DNA of 64,000 nt from NCBI GenBank assembly GCA_009377445.1, contig WHUA01000012.1:1-64000 (forward strand), read 5' to 3'. A program made the position numbers and the translations under genes. Position 1 is the stretch's first letter; each line of letters opens with the position of its first letter. Of the stretch, positions 24,485 to 32,511 are shown piece after piece. This DNA is from Alphaproteobacteria bacterium. Its GTDB lineage: Bacteria > Pseudomonadota > Alphaproteobacteria > UBA8366. A model generated the notes under the pieces. That model made no database searches. It was not told the origin of the DNA and saw only the letters and a program-made list of their open reading frames with translations.

Positions 24485-27475
24485 ATGTCACTGAACCCGT
24501 TCGAGACCGTGCGAGAGGTCGTCGATACCTCGCCCGCGGTCGCCGACGAAATCAAGACAACGACCTGCTACATGTGCGCCTGCCGCTGCGGCATCAAGGT
24601 CTACCTGCGCGACGGCCGCATCCGCTACATCGAAGGCAACCGCGATCACCCCATAAACAAGGGCGTGCTGTGCGCCAAGGGCTCGGCGGGCATCATGCAG
24701 CACTACTCCCCGGCGCGGCTGTCGAAGCCGCTGCTCAGGGTCGGCGAGCGCGGCGCGGGCGAGTTCAAGGAGATCGAGTGGGAGGACGCGCTCGACATCG
24801 CCGTCGCCTGGCTCAGCGAAATCCGCAGCACCGATCCGCGCAAGCTCGCGCTCTTCACCGGGCGCGACCAGAGCCAGGCGATGACCGGCTGGTGGGCATC
24901 GCAGTTCGGCACGCCGAACTTCGCCGCGCATGGCGGCTTCTGCTCGGTCAACATGGCGGCGGGCGGCTGTTTCACCATCGGCGGCTCGTTCTGGGAGTTC
25001 GGCGAGCCGGACTGGGAACACACGCGCTACTTCATGATGTTCGGCGTCGCCGAGGATCACGACTCGAACCCGCTCAAGGCCGGCATCGGGCGACTGAAGA
25101 CGCTCGGCAAGGCGAAGTTCGTCTCGGTGAACCCGATCAAGACCGGCTATTCCGCCGTCGCGGACGAATGGATCGGCATCCGTCCCGGCACCGACGGCCT
25201 GTTCGCGTTCGCCCTGATGCACGAATTGCTCAGGGCGGAAAAGATCGACTGGCAATATCTCGTCCGCTACACCAACGCGCCCTGGCTGGTGATCCAGGAC
25301 GTGGGCGCGGAAGACGACGGCCTGTTCGCGCGCGACGCGGCGGGCAACCCGCTGTGCTACGACGTGACGCAGCAATCGCTCGCGAGCGCGCTGTCGGCCG
25401 AAGTCTCGCCTGCCCTGGTCGGCGAATACACGCTCGCCGACGGGCGCAAGGCAGTCCCGTCCTTCCAGCTTGTGGCCGAGCGCTATCTCGATCCGCAATA
25501 CGCGCCGGACGCCGTGGCCGAACGCTGCGGCATTCCCGCCGACACGATCCGCCGCATCGCCGCCGAGCTGGCGCACGCCGCCTTCAGCCAGGAAGTGGTT
25601 CTCGACGTCGAATGGACCGACTGGGCCGGCCGCAAGCAGGACAAGATGGTCGGCCGTCCGGTCTCGATGCATGCGATGCGCGGCATCTCCGCACACTCCA
25701 ACGGCTTCCACACCTGCCGCGCGCTGCACCTGCTGCAGATGCTGCTGGGCTCGGTCGACGTGCCGGGCGGGTTCCGCTACAAGGCGCCCTTCCCGAAGCC
25801 GATACCGTCCTTCCCCAAACCGGCGGGCCATACCGTCGCGCCGAACACGCCGATCGCCGGCGCGCCGCTCGGCATGACGACCGAACCGGCCGACCTGCTG
25901 GTCGAGGCGGACGGCACGCCCAAGCGCATCGACAAGGCGTTTAGCTGGGAGAACCCGATCTCCGCGCACGGCCTGATGCAGATGGTCATCCACAACGCCT
26001 GGAAGGGCGATCCCTACCCCATCGACACGCTGTTCATGTACATGGCGAACATGGGCTGGAACTCATCGATGAACGTGCCGGGCACGCTCAAGATGCTGAC
26101 CGACAAGGACCCGGCGACCGGGGAATACAAGATCCCGCGGATCATCTATTCGGACGCCTACTACTCGGAGATGATTCCCTATGCCGACCTGATCCTGCCG
26201 GACACGACCTACCTCGAGCGCTGGGACTGCATCTCGCTGCTCGACCGGCCGATCTGCTCCGCCGAAGGGCCGGCGGATTCGATCCGCCAGCCGGTGCTGA
26301 AGCCCGACCGCGACGTGCGGCCGTTCCAGGACGTGCTGCTCGAGATCGGCGCGCGGCTCCGCCTGCCGGGACTGACGAAGGAGGACGGCAGCCCGCGCTA
26401 TCCCGGCGGCTATCCCGACTACATGGTGAACCACGAGCGCGCGCCCGGCATCGGGCCGCTCGCGGGATGGCGCGGCGCGGACGGCGGGAAGCACGGCAAG
26501 GGCGAGGTCAACCCGAACCAGCTCCAGCGCTACATCGAGAATGGCTGCTTCTGGCATTACGAGATGCCGCCGGAGCACCAATACTTCAAGCACGCCAACA
26601 AGGGCTATCTCGACTATGCCGCGAGCGTCGGCTGGATTGCCTCGCCGCAGCAGATCGTGCTCCACCTCTACAGCGAGCATCTGCAGAAGTTCCGGCTGGC
26701 GGCGCGCGGCCACGGCGACGTGCAGCCGCCGAACGAGCACCGCCAGCGCATCGAGGCGTATTTCGATCCCGTGCCGATCTGGTACGCGCCGTTCGAGGAG
26801 CAGGCGGTCAGCGGCGAGGATTTCCCGCTGCACGCGCTGACCCAGCGGCCGATGCACATGTACCATTCCTGGGGCTCGCAGAACGCCTGGCTGCGCCAGA
26901 TCACCGCGGCCAACCGCCTTTTTATCCATCACGCTACCGCGGCGAAGCATGGCATCGCAGACGACGACTGGATCTGGGTCACCAGCCACCACGGCCGGGT
27001 CAAGGCGCAGGTGCGGCTGATGGACGGGGTCAACCCGGAGACGGTGTGGACCTGGAACGCGATCGGCAAGCGCAAGGGCGCCTGGAACCTCGATCCCAAA
27101 GCGCCGGAGTCGACGCGCGGCTTCCTGCTGAACCATATCATCTCGGAGCTGTTGCCGGAGCGGAAGGACGGCTTCCGCTACGCCAATGCCGACCCGGTGA
27201 CCGGGCAGGCGGCCTGGTACGACCTTCGGGTGCGGATCGAGAAATGCGCGCCCGAGGAAGCCGGCCTCACGACGCCGCAGTTCGACGCCATGCCGAAGCG
27301 CACGGCGAAGGGAATGCCGCGCGGGCCATTGCGCTACGGCGCAACCTTCCGGCGGACGCCGAGCGGAAAGACCGGCGGCGAGCACCACGAATTCATCGGC
27401 AACCGCACGGAAACGGCGGAGACGGTGCCGGGCGTCGCCCCCGGCCATGGCAATCGACCCAAAGGAAAGAAGTGA
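24485..27475 (+). CDS. soeA: Cytoplasmic sulfite dehydrogenase SoeA, molybdopterin subunit
   Basis: A 996-aa member of the DMSO-reductase superfamily. Cys28, Cys31, Cys35 (CYMCACRCG) and the later GVLCAKG bind one [4Fe-4S] cluster; TGRDQSQAMTGWWA and HGGFCSVNMAAGG belong to the molybdenum site. There is no Tat signal, so the enzyme stays in the cytoplasm, as in SoeABC, which oxidises sulfite to sulfate and passes electrons to quinone. The subunit order A-B-C, the TSUP/TIGR02186 genes before it and tusA after it support that reading. A polysulfide- or thiosulfate-reductase-like activity cannot be excluded from sequence alone. soeB starts at the base after its stop. Confidence 0.87.
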   Translation: MSLNPFETVREVVDTSPAVADEIKTTTCYMCACRCGIKVYLRDGRIRYIEGNRDHPINKGVLCAKGSAGIMQHYSPARLSKPLLRVGERGAGEFKEIEWEDALDIAVAWLSEIRSTDPRKLALFTGRDQSQAMTGWWASQFGTPNFAAHGGFCSVNMAAGGCFTIGGSFWEFGEPDWEHTRYFMMFGVAEDHDSNPLKAGIGRLKTLGKAKFVSVNPIKTGYSAVADEWIGIRPGTDGLFAFALMHELLRAEKIDWQYLVRYTNAPWLVIQDVGAEDDGLFARDAAGNPLCYDVTQQSLASALSAEVSPALVGEYTLADGRKAVPSFQLVAERYLDPQYAPDAVAERCGIPADTIRRIAAELAHAAFSQEVVLDVEWTDWAGRKQDKMVGRPVSMHAMRGISAHSNGFHTCRALHLLQMLLGSVDVPGGFRYKAPFPKPIPSFPKPAGHTVAPNTPIAGAPLGMTTEPADLLVEADGTPKRIDKAFSWENPISAHGLMQMVIHNAWKGDPYPIDTLFMYMANMGWNSSMNVPGTLKMLTDKDPATGEYKIPRIIYSDAYYSEMIPYADLILPDTTYLERWDCISLLDRPICSAEGPADSIRQPVLKPDRDVRPFQDVLLEIGARLRLPGLTKEDGSPRYPGGYPDYMVNHERAPGIGPLAGWRGADGGKHGKGEVNPNQLQRYIENGCFWHYEMPPEHQYFKHANKGYLDYAASVGWIASPQQIVLHLYSEHLQKFRLAARGHGDVQPPNEHRQRIEAYFDPVPIWYAPFEEQAVSGEDFPLHALTQRPMHMYHSWGSQNAWLRQITAANRLFIHHATAAKHGIADDDWIWVTSHHGRVKAQVRLMDGVNPETVWTWNAIGKRKGAWNLDPKAPESTRGFLLNHIISELLPERKDGFRYANADPVTGQAAWYDLRVRIEKCAPEEAGLTTPQFDAMPKRTAKGMPRGPLRYGATFRRTPSGKTGGEHHEFIGNRTETAETVPGVAPGHGNRPKGKK

Positions 27476-28225
27476 ATGACCAGCCTGCCCGAACGACAGC
27501 CCGAAACGAAGCTGGGCCTGGTCATCGACCTCGACATCTGCGTCGGCTGCCATGCCTGCGCGGTGAACTGCAAGGAATGGAACACGGGCGGCCACTCCGC
27601 GCCGCTCACCGACTACGACCCCTACGGCGCCGACCCGAGCGGCGTCTGGTTCAACCGCATCCACTCCTTCGAAGTGGCGGGAGAGAACGGCGACAACCGC
27701 ACCGTCCACTTCCCAAAGTCCTGCCTGCATTGCGATGATGCGCCCTGCGTCACCGTCTGCCCGACCGGCGCGTCCTACAAGCGCGAGGAGGACGGCATCG
27801 TCCTGGTCAACGCGGACACCTGCATCGGCTGCAAGCTGTGCTCCTGGGCCTGCCCCTACGGCGCGCGCGAGTACGACCAGGACGAGGGCGTGATGAAGAA
27901 ATGCACGCTCTGCGTCGACAAGATCTACAACGAGAACCTGGACGTGGAGAGCCGCGTGCCGGCCTGCGTCTCGACCTGCCCGGCCGGCGCGCGCCACTTC
28001 GGCAATCTCGGCGACCCGTCGTCCGACGTCTCGCTGCTCGTCGCCGCGCGCGGCGGCTACGACCTGATGCCCGAGCAGGGTTGCAAGCCGACGAACAAAT
28101 ATCTTCCGCCGCGTCCGCGCAAGACCGGGCCCGGCGCGACCGGCGCACCGCATGCGCTGACGCCGCAGGTGGCGGACGGCGGCGGCGCCTTCCTCCGCTG
28201 GATCGACAAAGTCCTGTCGCGCTGA
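27476..28225 (+). CDS. soeB: SoeB, four-cluster ferredoxin-type electron-transfer subunit
   Basis: A 249-aa cytoplasmic Fe-S protein of the DmsB/PsrB type. Four Cys groups are complete: CVGCHACAVNC, CLHCDDAPCVTVCP, CIGCKLCSWACP and CTLCVDK with CVSTCP, enough for four [4Fe-4S] clusters. It would carry electrons from SoeA to SoeC. It starts immediately after the soeA stop (TGAATG) and ends 12 nt before soeC. The C-terminal tail (about 200-249) is Pro/Gly-rich and variable. Confidence 0.92.
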   Translation: MTSLPERQPETKLGLVIDLDICVGCHACAVNCKEWNTGGHSAPLTDYDPYGADPSGVWFNRIHSFEVAGENGDNRTVHFPKSCLHCDDAPCVTVCPTGASYKREEDGIVLVNADTCIGCKLCSWACPYGAREYDQDEGVMKKCTLCVDKIYNENLDVESRVPACVSTCPAGARHFGNLGDPSSDVSLLVAARGGYDLMPEQGCKPTNKYLPPRPRKTGPGATGAPHALTPQVADGGGAFLRWIDKVLSR

Positions 28226-28237
28226 GGAGAGCCGCCG

Positions 28238-29179
28238 ATGCATCCCGCTTTTTCCGTCATCTTCTTCACCACCGCATCGGGCGCCGGGTACGGCCTCGTC
28301 ACGCTCCTCTCCATCATGCAGGCGGGGCGCGTGCTTCCCGCCGACCCGATGCTGGGGCTGGCCGGCTTCATCATCGCCTTCGCGCTGATCACCGCCGGCC
28401 TGCTGTCCTCGACCTTCCACCTCGGCCATCCCGAGCGCGCCTGGCGGGCGCTCAGCCAATGGCGATCGTCCTGGCTCAGCCGCGAAGGCGTGTTCTCCAT
28501 CGCCACCTACCTCCCGGCCGGCATCTACGCGATCGGCTGGATCTTCACCGACTGGCGCGGCGGGCTGTTCACGCTGACCGGCATGATCGCCGCCATCCTG
28601 TCGATGCAGACCGTCTACTGCACCGCGATGATCTACGCCTCGCTGAAGACGATCCACGCCTGGTCGAACCGCTGGGTCCCGATCGTCTATTTCAGCCTGT
28701 CGATCATGACCGGCGCGCTGCTGCTCAACGCGCTGGCCGCCGCTTTCGGCTATTTCCACGCGGCCTTCTTCTGGACGGCGGAGATCGCCATCGTCGTGGC
28801 GGCCATCGTCAAGATGCAGTACTGGCGCTACATCGACACCACGCCGGGGCCGAGCACGGCGGAGACGGCGACCGGCCTGAAGGGCAAGATCAGCCTGCTC
28901 GAATCGCCGCACACCCAGGAGAACTACCTGCAGAAGGAGATGGGCTACCGCATCGCGCGCAAGCATGCGGCCAAGCTGCGCCAGCTCGCCATCGCGGCAG
29001 GCTTCGTCGCCCCCGTGCTGCTGACGACGCTCGCGAATATGAGCCCGCCCGCCACGGCCGCGGCGCTGGCGGTCCTCGCCGTCCTGGTCGCCGCCATCGG
29101 CGTCCTGATCGAGCGCTGGCTGTTCTTCGCCGAGGCAAAGCACGCCGTGACCCTGTATTATGGCGCCACTTCGGCGTGA
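28238..29179 (+). CDS. soeC: SoeC, DmsC-type membrane anchor subunit
   Basis: A 313-aa integral membrane protein with about eight helices, matching DmsC-type anchors: FFTTASGAGYGLVTLLSIMQ, LITAGLLSSTFHLGHPERAW (conserved His/Glu/Arg near the quinone site), FSIATYLPAGIYAIGWIF. It should pass electrons from SoeB to the quinone pool. GAGGAGAGCC precedes the ATG. tusA follows 21 nt downstream. Confidence 0.9.
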   Translation: MHPAFSVIFFTTASGAGYGLVTLLSIMQAGRVLPADPMLGLAGFIIAFALITAGLLSSTFHLGHPERAWRALSQWRSSWLSREGVFSIATYLPAGIYAIGWIFTDWRGGLFTLTGMIAAILSMQTVYCTAMIYASLKTIHAWSNRWVPIVYFSLSIMTGALLLNALAAAFGYFHAAFFWTAEIAIVVAAIVKMQYWRYIDTTPGPSTAETATGLKGKISLLESPHTQENYLQKEMGYRIARKHAAKLRQLAIAAGFVAPVLLTTLANMSPPATAAALAVLAVLVAAIGVLIERWLFFAEAKHAVTLYYGATSA

Positions 29180-29200
29180 GGAGGCGGTGACGGGGACGAA

Positions 29201-29437
29201 ATGGCGGAGAACCGGACGCTCGACACAAAGGGACTGAACTGCCCGCTGCCCGTGCTCAAGGCGCGGCGGGCGATGCGCGACATGAAGGATGGCGACATCC
29301 TCACCGTGCTGGCCACGGACCCCGCCTCCTACATCGACTTCCGCCACTTCTGCGACACCACCGGCCACGAGCTGATGGAGGCCCGCGAGGACGAGGCGGA
29401 GGGCGTCTTCACCTACGTCATCCGCTGCAAGAAGTGA
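29201..29437 (+). CDS. tusA: TusA-family sulfur carrier
   Basis: A 78-aa carrier with the family signature LDTKGLNCPLPVLKARRAM: Cys14 in the CPxP motif carries the persulfide. It is the usual partner of rhodanese and sulfur-oxidation enzymes. Position directly behind soeABC suggests it delivers or receives sulfane sulfur in that pathway rather than serving tRNA thiolation. GGAGGCGG lies upstream. The GNAT gene overlaps its stop by four bases. Confidence 0.93.
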   Translation: MAENRTLDTKGLNCPLPVLKARRAMRDMKDGDILTVLATDPASYIDFRHFCDTTGHELMEAREDEAEGVFTYVIRCKK

Positions 29438-29901
29438 CGGACGAGCTGCCCTTGCGCCGGGCGCGGGCCGAAGACGCCGCGGCGGTCGCCGATCTCGTCA
29501 ACCGCGCCTACACAAAATACGTGCCGCGGATCGGCCGCCCGCCCGCGCCGATGCTCGACGATTATCCGGACGTCATACGGCAGCATGAGGTGTGGGTTGG
29601 CGAAAAGGACGACGCGGTCGTCGCTGCCCTGGTGCTCATACTCGAGAAGGACACCCTGCTCCTCGACAACGTCGCCGTCGATCCGTCCTATCAGAGTAGA
29701 GGGCTCGGGCGGCGCTTGATGTCGTTCGCCGAATCCGAGGCGCTGCGACAGGGATATTCCTCCGTGCGCCTCATCACGAACGAGAAGATGACCGAGAATA
29801 TCGCCTTCTATAGCCGCCTCGGCTATCGCGAGACAGGACGCGAGATTCTGCGCGAAAGGTACATCGTGCACATGCGGAAAGATCTGGCTGCTCGCACGTA
29901 A
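29434..29901 (+). CDS. GNAT family N-acetyltransferase
   Basis: A 155-aa acetyltransferase. The acetyl-CoA motif A is VAVDPSYQSRGLGRRLMSFAE (Q/RxxGxG/A as QSRGLGRR), followed by the ENIAFYSRLGY motif B. The start is GTG 29434, overlapping the tusA stop (GTGA), so it is translationally coupled to the soe-tusA operon. Target unknown; a link to sulfur metabolism rests on position only. Confidence 0.85.
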   Translation: MTDELPLRRARAEDAAAVADLVNRAYTKYVPRIGRPPAPMLDDYPDVIRQHEVWVGEKDDAVVAALVLILEKDTLLLDNVAVDPSYQSRGLGRRLMSFAESEALRQGYSSVRLITNEKMTENIAFYSRLGYRETGREILRERYIVHMRKDLAART

Positions 29902-29910
29902 GCGCGATGG

Positions 29911-29933
29911 ACTCGCGGAATAAATCCGCGAGT
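29911..29933 (+). terminator. Hairpin after the soeABC-tusA-GNAT operon (REP family)
   Basis: ACTCGCGGA and TCCGCGAGT pair around AATAA, followed by GACGACTTT. The same plan (ACTCCCCGG...CCGGGGAGTGACGA) occurs at 53491. It probably marks the 3' end of the operon. Confidence 0.6.
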
Positions 29934-30452
29934 GACGACTTTGTGGGGATTCAAATAACAAACCGTCATTGCCGCACTTGTTGCGCTGCTGTCCGGTTAA
30001 GGATTCCTCGGCGTTCGGGAAAGCGGCTCCCGAATTGGTCTATCGGGTGGGAATAGCCGCATCGGACTCTAGAGCGTGACTCGTCTTTTTTGAATCGTTG
30101 GGGATTCCCTATGGGCAATCTTTTATGGACGAGAACCAGCGCGAGAAATACTCGTTCTTCTTATTCAGCCAACGCTTATCGCCGGTCGTAAGCCATATGA
30201 TTTCAGGCATTTGCATGATCAGTGCGATAACAAGGGCGGTGGCGACGTATTTCTTTCTTGTCATCTTCACAAGACCTATGGCCAACGTGAGCAGGCGATG
30301 TCTGTTAAATTTTCCTTTCGGTGAGCGTCTTTAGCACAACTTCAGATTTTAGAACTTCCCCCGTATATTAGGTGGTGCTGGAGGATGACCCGGAATTTGT
30401 GGGCCTGTGGTCCGGACGCAACGAAGTTGCCGCGCGCGAGCGATCAATGGAA

Positions 30453-30570
30453 TAAGCGCAAGAATGGTCGCTAACCGCAATAATTTTTGCGATTAGCCCA
30501 CATTCATTGCGCTTAGAGCTTGTAAGTTGCGGATAGGAAGCTATTTTGCGGTTACAAGGACTAAGCGCAA
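30453..30570. promoter_or_regulatory. Six copies of a 9-bp box TTGCGNTTA in both orientations
   Basis: Boxes are at 30453-30461 (reverse), 30472-30480 (reverse), 30487-30495, 30507-30515 and 30546-30554 (forward), and 30562-30570 (reverse). The variable centre is A, C or G. They fill the 118 bp before the likely Fic start, with several forming inverted pairs. This is the look of an operator array, possibly for autoregulation by the winged-helix part of the Fic protein, but the binding protein is inferred. Confidence 0.7.
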
Positions 30571-30596
30571 GAAAAGGCTCTGAGTTGGCCAGAAAG

Positions 30597-31961
30597 ATGC
30601 CTGAAGAGAGACTTGAGGCCATAGTGGAGGCCGTCAGCCAGTTTTCTATTGGCGACCCTCCACAAGGCGCCTCGGCCCAGCAGATTGCCAAGGCGCTCGA
30701 TTTCCAAATATCACCTCGGACCCTGCAATACTCGCTCAAGCAATTGGTCGATGCGGGCAGACTGGTTCGGAAAGGCGAAAAGCGGTGGGCGAGATATGTC
30801 ACGCCGCTAACAATCGGGGCCATATACATTTTCCCGATGTCCCGCGTGGGAATGGGCATTCGGCGCTATCTCAGCAAGCCCGCCGCTGCGCGCAAGGCCG
30901 TTGGCTACAATCGCGACTTCCTGGACGCATACCAACCGAATGTCAGCTTCTATCTCTCTGAGGCGGAGCGCGCCTATCTTGCCAAGGTCGGCAAACCGGA
31001 TTTCGAGCAGCAGCCCGCCGGCACCTACGCGCGCCACATCCTCCACCGGTTGCTGATCGACCTGTCCTGGAATTCGAGCCGCCTCGAAGGGAATACCTAT
31101 TCCCTGCTCGACACCCGGCGCCTGATCCAGTTCGGCGAAGAGGCCGAAGGCCGCGACCGGCTTGAAGCGCAGATGATCCTCAACCACAAAGAAGCGATCG
31201 AGTTCCTTGTCGAGGCTGCCGACGATATAGGCTTCAACCGCTACACCGTTCTCAACCTGCATGCCCTGCTGGCGAACGGGCTCTTGGCGGACGAGGCCGC
31301 TGCGGGCAGACTGCGCTACATCGGCGTCGGCATCGGGAAATCTGCCTTTCACCCGTTGGAGGTGCCGCACCTAATCGAGGAATGCTTTGATCTGATTCTC
31401 GCGAAGGCCACCGCGATCCGCGATCCATTTGAGCAGGCGTTCTTCATGCTGGTGCAAATACCCTATTTGCAGCCTTTCGATGACGTGAACAAGCGCGTCT
31501 CGCGGCTCGCCGCGAACATCCCCCTCATTACAGGAAACCTATCGCCGCTGTCCTTTTCGGACGTGGCGCGGGACATCTACACGGAAGGGGTACTCGGCGT
31601 GTACGAGTTGAACAAGGTGGAACTGCTGAGAGATCTGTTCATCTGGGCCTACAAACGCTCGGCCGAGCAGAATGCCGCCGTGCGGCAATCGCTGGGCGAG
31701 CCTGATCCATTTCGCTTCCGCTACCGTGAAGCGCTACGCGAGATCATCGGCGCCGTCGCTCGCACGGCGCACGATCGAAGGTCCAGCGTCGCCCATATCT
31801 TGTTTTGGGTTCAGTCAAACATTCCATCTGCCGATCAGGAGCGGTTTCGCGAGATGGCCGAGCGCGAATTGCTCGCCCTGCATGAGGGCAACATCGCGCG
31901 ATATCGGATCAAGCCGGCTGAGTTCGCGAATTGGCGTAAGGTTTGGGGGCCGGCTCGGTAA
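30597..31961 (+). CDS. Fic-family protein with N-terminal winged helix and degenerate active site
   Basis: A 454-aa protein. Residues 1-75 look like a winged-helix DNA-binding domain (ASAQQIAKALDFQISPRTLQYSLKQLVDAGRLVRKG). The Fic core follows: an inhibition-type motif NSSRLEGN (S160-x3-E164-G165) and the active-site loop QPFDDVNKR (292-300). The canonical loop is HPFx[D/E]GN[G/K]R, so the catalytic His is Gln292 and the first Gly is Val297. AMP transfer is therefore doubtful. The ATG at 30597 is preferred because a TTG at 30546, although it has AGGAAG upstream, lies inside the box array. Less GC-rich than its neighbours; it may be acquired. Confidence 0.82.
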   Translation: MPEERLEAIVEAVSQFSIGDPPQGASAQQIAKALDFQISPRTLQYSLKQLVDAGRLVRKGEKRWARYVTPLTIGAIYIFPMSRVGMGIRRYLSKPAAARKAVGYNRDFLDAYQPNVSFYLSEAERAYLAKVGKPDFEQQPAGTYARHILHRLLIDLSWNSSRLEGNTYSLLDTRRLIQFGEEAEGRDRLEAQMILNHKEAIEFLVEAADDIGFNRYTVLNLHALLANGLLADEAAAGRLRYIGVGIGKSAFHPLEVPHLIEECFDLILAKATAIRDPFEQAFFMLVQIPYLQPFDDVNKRVSRLAANIPLITGNLSPLSFSDVARDIYTEGVLGVYELNKVELLRDLFIWAYKRSAEQNAAVRQSLGEPDPFRFRYREALREIIGAVARTAHDRRSSVAHILFWVQSNIPSADQERFREMAERELLALHEGNIARYRIKPAEFANWRKVWGPAR

Positions 31962-32219
31962 TCAGGTCGGCGGCTGCGGCACGGCTTCGTTGTCGGTGTA
32001 GAAATCTGTGTAATCGGTCCTACGCAGCGCGCATGGCTTCGAACTCTTACGCTTGATCTCCGACTCCCATACGTTCACTCGCGCAGCACTTTCTCCACCG
32101 CGCCACAACATTTCCCCATTTCCTGCAAACCATCTTCACGTTCGCCGCGTAGGGTCGCCGCTCGGATCGGCTGAAATGCGGCAGTGAGATCCGGCTCCAA
32201 AAACTTTCGGGAGCCCGAT

Positions 32220-32507
32220 ATGCTTCGTTACGTTCTCCTCCTATTGGTTGCCAACGCCGTCTTCGCGCCCGCGACCGCGCTTACCGTCGACCAGTGGAAC
32301 GGCCTCGAGCATGGGGTGCTGGAGCTTGCTGCCGGCGACAGCGCGCCGCTCTCGCTGCCGCAGATGAGCGGCGCCGTCGGCGCCGCGACGGGCGTGAATA
32401 CGGCGGCGCTTACCCAAGTGCCGCTGCCGCCCACCGTCTGGCTGTTCGTCGCGGCGCTGGCGACCGGGCTGGCGCTCATCCGCCGGCGGCAGCCCGCCGC
32501 AGGCTAG
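32220..32507 (+). CDS. Small exported protein with VPLPA-CTERM-like sorting tail
   Basis: A 95-aa protein with signal peptide (YVLLLLVANAVFAPATA|L) and a C-terminal tripartite signal: VPLPPTVWLF, a hydrophobic stretch VAALATGLALI, then RRRQ. This matches the VPLPA variant of PEP-CTERM sorting signals, recognised by exosortases in exopolysaccharide-producing bacteria. The mature part is only about 50 residues. No exosortase is in the window. GGGAGCCCGAT precedes the ATG. The 258-bp gap upstream (31962-32219) shows nothing I can name. Confidence 0.72.
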   Translation: MLRYVLLLLVANAVFAPATALTVDQWNGLEHGVLELAAGDSAPLSLPQMSGAVGAATGVNTAALTQVPLPPTVWLFVAALATGLALIRRRQPAAG

Positions 32508-32511
32508 ACAT

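Larger units (their letters stand above)
29902..30596. other. Less GC-rich intergenic region, 695 bp
   Basis: This spacer is clearly more AT-rich than the flanking genes. It contains one hairpin (29911-29933), a few short frames without coding look (including one at 30098-30334), a 26-codon open fragment at 30375-30455 and the cluster of 9-bp boxes at 30453-30570. The composition suggests acquired or decaying DNA around the Fic gene. Confidence 0.6.

Noticed and set aside
26063..29368. 1101-codon open frame on the minus strand opposite soeABC
   Set aside because: It is antisense to three well-recognised genes, has Arg/Ala/Asp-rich low-complexity translation and arises from high GC at third positions.
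30098..30334. 78-codon frame in the less GC-rich gap
   Set aside because: No ribosome site, no recognisable motif and codon use unlike the neighbours; could only be a remnant.
30546..30596. TTG start of the Fic gene with AGGAAG upstream
   Set aside because: It would place the start codon inside one of the TTGCGNTTA boxes; ATG 30597 directly precedes the winged-helix domain. Kept as an alternative only.
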